Below, piece by piece: positions 56,166-64,000 of a stretch of DNA of 64,000 bases. The first letter of the stretch is position 1. Every line of letters starts with the position of its first letter. The notes under the pieces were generated by a model. That model was not told where the DNA came from. It saw nothing but the letters and a program-made list of their open reading frames with translations, and made no database searches. Location: the NCBI RefSeq assembly GCF_022581195.2, contig NC_061469.1:5208001-5272000 (forward strand), written 5' to 3'. The DNA is from Helicoverpa zea (lineage: Eukaryota; Arthropoda; Insecta; Lepidoptera; Noctuidae). Made by a program: the position numbers and the translations under genes.

Positions 56166-56363
56166 GATAACTATTATATAAAATTAAAAAAAGGAAAAAA
56201 AAAAAAAAAACAAACTGAACACAAGTAGGCTAGCACACAGATTTACACCTATAAAGACTAAGTACTCAAGCATTTCTTACTGACATTGTAGACTATTAAA
56301 AAAGAGTATTTTCGTGTACTTTATTATTTTCATAAAGTATAAAGTACAAGTACTTGAAATAAA

Positions 56364-56384
56364 GAAAGAAAGAAAGAAAGAAAC
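56364..56384. repeat. (GAAA)n microsatellite
   Basis: About five gaaa repeats precede catttatttatcggaatat, probably the tail of a minus-strand interspersed repeat. Confidence 0.7.
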
Positions 56385-57252
56385 ATTTATTTATCGGAAT
56401 ATGGGTACAAATCAGTTGTTAGGTGTAGTTATAAGTTCTAACCATACTCTGCCATGATCAGGCGTACAAATTTTTATTGTTAACACAAAGTGTTTAACTT
56501 AAATCTACTCTAACAAGGTGCATAACTATACTCGCTGCTTATACAATTATTATATCACAGTTTTGTCGTTTAAATACTCTTTCACACTATAATAACATTT
56601 ATATAACGTACAATACGTAAAGTACAATACTTTATAATAAAGTACGGATGGCAACCCTAGTTGATACTGTGGTCCTTTGTGGAAAATGTAGGTACAATAT
56701 TAGTTGTAATTTTATAACTAAAGAACGGTTTCAACTCTCCAAACCGAAAATTTTGGCTTTGTTCGGTCCTGTGCTAGATGACGGTTTATGTGAGGTTTGA
56801 ACAAAATCGGTCGAGCAGATCTTCATTGTATCAAATTTTTTGAAACAAAATTGTGGACCTAGCTAACATCATCATCACCATCATCAATACCTAGCGAAGC
56901 ACGTACCGTGGGCCACTAGTTTTCTATATAGAGGCTATCAAAACGTCAAACATATCCATCAGATAGTACCTAATTGCTAAATCGGCCCACTATGTAATAG
57001 ATCAGTAAATGTACGATTATAAATTATACATATTATTCCGATTCGATACATATTTAATTACTATTCATCTGAAAGGCAGTCCCTAAATTTTGACTCCCGT
57101 TTTTCAAAATGTAAACTTTTTGGCAACATCAAACTTTTTCAGCAAAGAAAAAAAGTAAAACAGCTTTGACATTATACTAACAATTTTCGTGAACCACTTA
57201 CTTCCATTAATCAAAATAAGTTTTTTTAACTACAAACGAAATTGCATTCTAA

Positions 57253-57936
57253 ATGCCTAAAGACTTTTCCAACCCAGCGGTGATAATACTCCTTAAGGAG
57301 GCATACGATAGAGAAAAACGGTTGCGCGCAAAATGGATATCCAAAAATCGAGAAAAATTAGAAAAAGCGATCACACTGAACAGAGAGCCAACAAATTACT
57401 TCGAGGAAGATGTTGCCAAACAAAATATGATCGGAGTTCTGCCCTCGATCACTCTTGGCCACATAGCTGCAGGTGAAAACCGCAAAAAGACACCACTTCG
57501 CGACGCAAGGACAATACCAGCCGCTGAAAGCATACGCCACGAACATTCAATCATCAATATGGGGCTTGGCTCTGCTTCTAAGGATCCTAGACTGGCTCGA
57601 CCCGACACTGACTTCAAGCTCGACCCTATAATGAGGCCGGTAGATGCTAAGCTGAAGAAACTATTAATGAAACCACGTCCTACGTTTGGGAGGGAAGTTT
57701 ACTTGAAGGAGCGAACCAAAGAAGGTCCAGGGAACAAGTATTATTTTCCCGAATGTACCAGTTGGGATCACGGGTGGCGTTTAGAAGAAAGTGGTTTACT
57801 GGAGAGGGCCACGTATGGAAGAATTTGGCAACTGAATCGATCCCTGCGCAGTCGTGTTGGGCCACAGCCTGACCCAGAGCATTATTATCCACCTTCCGTG
57901 CCCTGCTATGCAAAATGCGGATCTAATATATTGTAA
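57253..57936 (+). CDS. SPMIP1/ATP6V1FNB-like protein (sperm microtubule inner protein family), single exon
   Basis: This intact frame encodes 227 residues. The N-terminal helix (LLKEAYDREKRLRAKW, 13-28) and the block YLKERTKEGPGNKYYFP followed by TSWDHGWRLE (150-178) follow the layout of animal SPMIP1/ATP6V1FNB, a small protein bound inside sperm-tail microtubule doublets. This rests on recalled similarity, not a search. There is no signal peptide or membrane segment, and the protein is basic and proline-rich. The C-terminus (RSRVGPQPDPEHYY) is well ordered and ends CYAKCGSNIL. An AATAAA at 57940-57945 directly follows the stop. Codon use is normal and third positions are not AT-biased like the flanks. 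The lack of introns could mean a retrogene. A testis role is expected but not shown by the sequence. Confidence 0.8.
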   Translation: MPKDFSNPAVIILLKEAYDREKRLRAKWISKNREKLEKAITLNREPTNYFEEDVAKQNMIGVLPSITLGHIAAGENRKKTPLRDARTIPAAESIRHEHSIINMGLGSASKDPRLARPDTDFKLDPIMRPVDAKLKKLLMKPRPTFGREVYLKERTKEGPGNKYYFPECTSWDHGWRLEESGLLERATYGRIWQLNRSLRSRVGPQPDPEHYYPPSVPCYAKCGSNIL

Positions 57937-57939
57937 ATG

Positions 57940-57945
57940 AATAAA
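57940..57945 (+). terminator. Polyadenylation signal AATAAA of the SPMIP1-like gene
   Basis: The signal starts four bases after the stop codon. A second candidate lies near 58142. The first would give a very short 3' UTR. Confidence 0.45.
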
Positions 57946-58149
57946 AATCATAATATTTCACAGTAGGTGCTCAGCATGTAGTTATAATGTTTAGTGCGCT
58001 TTAGATATTCGCAAGTTTTTACCTTAGTGTTAATTTCTAGGATAATTTTACCTTAATGTTTAGAATTAGTTATTGCATATTATATTTTCTAGGTTTTAGT
58101 AAACTGGTACTCAGTAAAAATATAATGTTTCATTAATTGTTAATAAATA

Positions 58150-60979
58150 TTTTTTAATTATGAATGGTATTTTTATTGCCTTACGGCGCTGAGAGGAATA
58201 CTTTAATTGAATACTCCGCGATATAACATGGATAGTTTCAAAAGAGAAAGAGCTGGTTGCTAAATGGCAGATTTAAAAGAGAGTATATAGCAAGTGTAGG
58301 ACAGGCACACATTCATCTAATCACTAAGAATAATATATGTTACTTCTGACACGCGAATATTCCTTCTCCAGAAAGTTTATCATTTTTAAGCACTACATCC
58401 ACGACGGGAGGGGTTTTAACCATTGTTTAAATAAAATAACTTTTACGGATTTTATGGTAGACCTAAGGATATAGTGAACTCATTCTGCGTGAATCGGATG
58501 GTCAATAATAATTAACAAAATGTAGTTTAGCTGTTTGTAACTATAATATCAAGACGACCAACACTTTAGTCTGCTCGCGACCATGGATACAGTAAAGGAT
58601 CCAAAACGTCGTGACTACCTAAATAATATTGATATAATTAACCGCGATAAAATCCGTAAAAGTTTTTTTTTACTTCTGAAGAAGGAGTCTTCAAGTCATG
58701 AGTGAAGTCCAGAATTCTTCTAGGCAAGACTGCTCCATCTTCGACCACAACATCGCTCGCTAATCATCAGGTGAGATAGTGGTCAATCTATAGACTTGTG
58801 GATAGTTTGGCAATCAAGTGATATAGATGAAATCAAAACATAGAATATAAAACAACCAAACATAGGGTTCTAAAAACACCTCGTACCAGCCTAGTGGCCC
58901 TGGAATTACACACTACTTAATAAGAGTAAAGTAGCATTTGCTGCGCATTATCGACCTAAGCCATGGTTTCTGATAGCCATAGAATTTATACACCCGTGCC
59001 CTGCATTATACACTGCTTGTTTTTATCCTGCAGTACAAAACACGTTCGCAAAAAGCCAGCTTACTACACGCACGGCATTGCTTACAAACAGTCAACCAAT
59101 CACGTGCAGCCAAAGGATCACCTGAGATGGCGTGTTTTCCCGCCAAAATTTTCATCAATAACACTGCGCATGTTACTCGAGTGAACCCCCGTCTCTTTCC
59201 CGTAGCGAGGCAAGTGAGAGGGAAAGTAGATAACCTATAAGTTTTCACGCATGCGCGGGAAAACGCTTTTAAGGAAAAAAAATGTTAGCTAGACAGCGCG
59301 TTTTCGTTTTCCACGACTCACATAAGTGGAAATGCGGTGTGTTAGTGCAGTAAAATAGTACTTTTACTGTAAATTTAACTAGTATGTTGTAAATAAACAT
59401 TAGTTTACGATTCGTAGTGTACGTAACTAGTCTAAATATACAATTAAGTAGTGAATATATTGATAATTAATTAATATTAGTACTATAATAAATCAATTGT
59501 GCTGAAATTGCTTTAAATCTGTATTTTGGAATGGGAGAGTGTGATTGGAAACAAAAGGCTTATTGATTTGCTCCATCGTCGGTAAGTGTTGAGTGTATTG
59601 TAGACTTCAATTGTTTTTCTCTAAGACCAGATGGAATAATGTGCCACCTATATAATAATAACCTGTGCTCCCAGTCTATTATAATGTGCGAAGCTGGAAT
59701 ACGTCTGACCTTCTCAGCATTGTTTATAATGAAAACCGTTATTTTTATATAAAACATGTGCCCAATCTCAGTACGTACTCTGCAGGACTAAATAAAATCC
59801 GTCGGATCGATACGTAGCGAACGTATCAATGAATTTTCTAAAAGCGAGTGGTACAGAAATAGAACTGTCTACTTATTAATACTTTAGTGTTTTAATCACT
59901 CAATTGTTGAATTATTAATCTATTGTGAAAGTAATACCTAATTTATATTAAATTAATTCAAATACATTACAGTCACCATGATCTTTTAGCCATAAAATTA
60001 AATACTGAGAATAATAGTGTTCCACAAAAAAGGATTCATGCAGCAGATTAGACCTCTTTTCATTAAAAATTCTATAAAAAAATAATATTGGTTGCATTTG
60101 ACGTCAAAATTATGAATAAATAAAAATAAATATCTGTGCTCACAATGTTTGAAGATAATTTAATTTGTAAAATATTTGATTCTCCGAATGGATAAATAAA
60201 TGTCGAAATATTCCATAAGCTTGCTCCGTATTAGAAAAAATAGTAGACTGGATGAATGTGAAATATCGCGGATTTTGCTGTAAATGTAGCTACATCGGTT
60301 TCAGTTTCAAGGTAATCTAGTATTATTTTACAATTATTTACTATTTTATTTACATAGTTTACATTCAGCTGCTACTAATTATATCTACCTATAGTTGTCG
60401 CCATATTTACTCAATAAAATTGTTGGAATACCAAACAATTTCGTAGAATTTTAGATAAGGTAAAGACATCTTAGGGACCGCAGTCATGATAAGGCCTATA
60501 AGATCTAGATTATTTTTGTATTTATTTCGTAGCTTTTCAACTTCGTAATCATCGACCTTTCAGTGCTTTATTGCAATTAATTTCAAAATGTTTCATTTTC
60601 ATAGGATTCTCTGTTGAGAAAGAGTCGATAGTTAGGTTGTTCAGCATAACCAAAATGATACATCATTATACCTCTATATTACTCAAGTACTTGTGTAACT
60701 TCCAGAATGTTCATTTGCAGACTAACTTTGACAAAGGTAGACAGGAATTGTTTCCGAACAGTGAACACTTTGAATAGAAACTTTGTGTTAGAACCATTTG
60801 GGCCCGGACAGTACCCGTCTTTAACACGTCTGCCCAATTGTAAAAATATATCTCAGTTGTCTTTCTGTTTGTGCTCAATAAATGTTGTATAGGTATATAT
60901 CTATCTATCAATTTCACGGAAAACATAAGCGTTTATTAAAACAACTGTACACTATGACTTTTCACGTTCAAATTTTTAA
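58150..60979. other. No gene seen
   Basis: AT-rich DNA. A moderately GC-rich patch at 59000-59250 (with tcacgcatgcgcgggaaaac) could be an unrecognised promoter, but no coding sequence follows it. Confidence 0.35.
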
Positions 60980-61176
60980 TCCTACTTCCTACTAATATTA
61001 TAATTGTGAACGTTTGTGAGAATGTAAGTATGGATGTATGTTTGTTATTCTTTCACGCAAAAACGGCTGGACCGATTTGGTTTAAATTTGGTATGTAGAT
61101 AGGTGATACCCTGGATTAACACATAGGCTAAACTTAATGAACACACCTCGCGGGCGAAGTCGTGAGCGGAAGCTAG
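60980..61176 (+). mobile_element. Nonautonomous Helitron-like element
   Basis: It starts TCCTACTTCCTACTAATATT after an A and ends ...cggaagCTAG before a T, the A^T insertion context of Helitrons. The internal line ctttcacgcaaaaacggctg gaccgatttgg and the terminal cgcgggcgaagtcgtg hairpin match the other copies. Confidence 0.75.
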
Positions 61177-61547
61177 TAAGACGATAGTTTTAAGGAAGGC
61201 AGACGTTTATGTTATATACCAATAGGTATATGTTATAACAACTTGAAGTAATCAAGATATGCTTTGTATGGCACCATTGTTAAACTATGTCTACAGTTCT
61301 AAGTTACGGAGAACGTTAAACTGTTTATCCCATTTTCACATGAATAGCTATGATAAGGTCCGGAACTACAGTGAATTAACTTCACACAGAGAACTGGTAA
61401 ACCCCGGTATTCAGAGAATTTCTTAGCAGGGTTACAGAGGTTAGATAGCAGTCGTTGTTTCTTACCAGTTATTGTTACAAGCATGCCTAGTAAAGATTGT
61501 GAGCTTAGGAACTTCACATTCCAGGATCAAGTCTTAAGAGTTACGTT

Positions 61548-61690
61548 ACGGGTTGCCTAGGTATTTAATTAGGTTGAGAAGGTCAGACAGGCAGTCGCTC
61601 CATGTAAAACATTGGTGCTCAGCTGCATTCGTTTACTATAGTGGGAGCCGATCGCAACAAACATTTGTAGTTGAGAAAAGGCTAGGCAGA
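61548..61690 (+). mobile_element. Diverged SINE 3' half
   Basis: It shares gggttgcc, ggttgagaaggtcaga, ggcagtcgct, ctcagctg and gagaaaaggct with the 3' half of the SINE at 49934-50315. The tRNA head is missing or eroded. Confidence 0.65.
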
Positions 61691-61727
61691 TGATTATGAT
61701 TAGAGAAGTTACGGTTTTCTCTATGCG

Positions 61728-61775
61728 AGATTTCCACGGAGGAGAAAAGACTAGCGGAGATGCCCTAACGAAAAA
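61728..61775 (+). repeat. Dispersed repeat, plus-strand copy
   Basis: gagatttccacggaggagaa aagactagcggagatgcccta is the inverted counterpart of 63470-63515. Confidence 0.85.
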
Positions 61776-62575
61776 TCTCCTAACAAAGCAGCGCGCCAAA
61801 ATTCGGGTGAGCGGGGGACGAGGAACGTTACTGTCTCCACCCGTGCTCCACCCTTATACGCCTTTTATGGGAAGCCACCCATTTTTTGTAAATCCATCTA
61901 GCGTGGAATAGGATGATTAAAATCTAACCCTAAACTAACATCGACCACTAGTGACATACTCAAAAGTAAAGTAAATACTCAAAATTAATAATTCTTTTAA
62001 AATAGTAATTCAATTAGAAAGTTTAAAGAAGCATTCATTTGAAATGAACGAAGAAAAAGAGAGAGATAAAAAAGTTAGAAAATTAATTGTTATATAAGTA
62101 TTATTTTGTGCAGATAACTTGCCCCACAACAATTTATTTACTCCTCCAGAAATGAAATAGGTATCTAGGAACCATTAAACGGAGACTCGATGAAAAATCA
62201 TTTTTATTCACCACGGGTCTAAAATACCCCCATGGTGTAATTTAAGTATCAACTTATGGCATTGTGTTAGTTCGTCTACTAGCCACTATGGCATCACAAG
62301 CACGAAAATTCGTTCTATTTGTTCTAGAACATATCTAAAACCGTGCTGCGATGACTGTTGTTATTTTCGATGTTGCCACATTACGAAATTCACCAAGAAA
62401 AATGGGAATTAAAATTATAGGGACAGTGTTTATCAAATTAGAGTTTTCACAACTATATCAAAACGGCGCATCCACTAAGTGGCTCACATTATGTGTGTCC
62501 GATGTTGCTCTGAGTAAAGGTACATTCAAAAAGTATGTACGGCAAGAGAGATATACCTATGTAAAACATTGCTGA

Positions 62576-62775
62576 TCTATTCTAATATTATAAAGAGGAA
62601 AACTTTGTTTGTTTGTTTGGTTGTAATGGATAAACTCAAAAACTACTGGACCGATTTTAAATATTCTTTCACCATTAGAAAGCTATATTATCTGCAAGTA
62701 ACATAGGCTATATTTTATCCCGGTGCGGGCAGTAGCTCCCACGGTACGCGGGTGAAACCGCGGGAAAACGGCTAG
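62576..62775 (+). mobile_element. Nonautonomous Helitron-like element, 200 bp, complete
   Basis: It begins TCTATTCTAATATTATAAAG after an A (62575) and ends cgggaaaacggCTAG before a T (62776). A GC hairpin (acgcgggtgaaaccgcggga) lies just before the end. It is the best-preserved Helitron copy in the window. Confidence 0.8.
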
Positions 62776-62776
62776 T

Positions 62777-64000
62777 GATGAATATAAATAAATCTACATA
62801 GTTAGAGTTATGATTAATTTTAAGATAATTGCAGCTTTTTTAAATAAGACCTTTTTTAAGAATGGGTGATTGCATTTTCGATGTCTGGTAGCACTTAATT
62901 TTGTAACGGGTCTCTCTGTCTTGATGAACACAATTTTACTTCAAATATACGTAAGTCGACTACTTACCGAAAGATGGTGTTTTATAAAATTAAATTTTCA
63001 TGATAATATATCATATGTTTTGGTTTGTAAATAATCTATAAAAAAACTTGTAGGATGCAAGGAAAAATGAAGCTGCTTTTTAAGGCAAAAATTGGTACCA
63101 ATAATATACATTGATACAAGATTGATACGAAAATAATAGAAATTCACTTAGAGGTTCTAGAAATGCAGCTATTCGACGACAGATGTCTCTAGCAAAAAAT
63201 ATGTTTTAAAGCTAAAATATTACTTACACGTGAAATGTTATCCTATGGTATGTTTGAGTTTGGATCCTGAGCAATTTCTACAATTAATGATAGCGCATTT
63301 CATCGTTTTAATCGAGTAACAAATAAAATCTGTTGAAATTGTGGTAAAAATACAACCATGACAAGATGTCAGTTTGATGTAAAGGACGATATATGGGCGG
63401 TGTCCAGCCACGCCTGCCGTGACGTAGTCGTGACGTATTTGACCTACCTGAAGGCGCGTGACCTACCTGCGTTAGGGCATCTCCGCTAGTCTTTTCTCCT
63501 TCGTGGAGATTTCAATCATGTACACAATGGGATTGGATTTATGTAACCTCGAAGCGTAATAAATCCATTTTAATATTTTGATTATTTATTTTCTAACAGC
63601 CATTACTTAACAAAATATTATTCAAAGGACTTTTCGAATCACAACGTTCTCATTAAACGCCTTATACGCCGCACACAGCATGATAAGGCAAATGATAAGG
63701 AAAATGGAACACTTTTCTGTGTCAAAATAATGCATAATATCGTTTAGTTTCGCTGTGATAGTTAAAATTTCGATTGCACACACGAACAAATTTAAAAGTG
63801 GCCGAATAATCGTGTATTTTAAAATTATTTTGATTGTTATCGCAAGTGATAGCATCTGTTTACGTAATAGGTGCCCATATTGACTGTATGAAGATACCAG
63901 ATACAATAATTTTACTGGATGTCATCCAGTGTTCGCTAGTTGAATTATTACCATCATACGCACTAGTTTTGTTTGTTGAAACAGTCGTTTAAATATACGG
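62777..64000. other. No gene seen apart from the short repeat at 63470
   Basis: AT-rich DNA with chance frames only. Confidence 0.4.
63470..63515 (-). repeat. Dispersed repeat, minus-strand copy
   Basis: The reverse complement of 61728-61775, with two differences. It is preceded by gcgtgacctacctg and by tggctggac motifs to the left. Confidence 0.85.

Larger units (their letters stand above)
55730..56660. mobile_element. hAT-type nonautonomous element, 931 bp, 8-bp target duplication
   Basis: Both ends carry TAGGGTTGCCA in inverted orientation. The flanks GGTGATAC (55722-55729) and GTTGATAC (56661-56668) match at 7 of 8 bases, the duplication length of hAT elements. Subterminal aaagtac motifs recur on both sides. 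It contains another dispersed repeat and an A-rich (gaaa)n-headed repeat, so it has taken later insertions. No transposase frame is present. Confidence 0.82.

Overview
The window reads as nuclear DNA of a moth or butterfly. It is AT-rich and intron-rich. It carries short Helitron-like elements with a CTAATATTATAA 5' end and a CTAG 3' end, a tRNA-headed SINE with a perfect 15-bp target duplication, and many MITE-like foldbacks of the kind that crowd lepidopteran introns. The order is inferred from this repeat repertoire. No species can be named.

The main gene is a plus-strand cyclic-nucleotide phosphodiesterase whose last 13 coding exons run from 9160 to 52555. Spliced together they give 734 residues: most of GAF-A, GAF-B, the complete metal-dependent PDEase domain and a short acidic/serine-rich tail ending in a stop codon. 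All junctions keep phase and all introns are GT-AG. The protein is closest, by reading, to the PDE5/PDE6 type (cGMP-specific; GAF-regulated), with PDE11 as the alternative. The start of GAF-A and the N-terminus were not found and probably lie upstream of the window.

The introns are the main landing area for mobile DNA. The 17.2-kb intron (9311-26559) holds a dead mariner (12855-14151), a perfect 78-bp hairpin, a perfect 87-bp GC-rich foldback (17298-17706) and an apparently intact hAT-type transposase or transposase-derived gene (20425-21909). The 13.6-kb intron (27676-41279) holds an internally deleted inverted-repeat element, a Harbinger-like MITE that still carries the start of an ORF, and a TTAA-flanked MITE. 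The 3.8-kb intron (42793-46581) holds a complete 2055-bp DNA transposon (43360-45414) on the opposite strand. It has an intact 554-residue ORF, recognisable terminal repeats and TTA duplications. Smaller introns hold a TTA-flanked MITE and a SINE.

Downstream of the phosphodiesterase are a 35-bp minisatellite (54629-55365) next to a Helitron 5' end, an 8-bp-TSD hAT-type nonautonomous element with nested repeats (55730-56660), and a single-exon plus-strand gene (57253-57936). That gene resembles the sperm microtubule inner protein SPMIP1/ATP6V1FNB. The last 6 kb shows only Helitron and SINE remnants. The first 9.1 kb shows no exon that could be supported.
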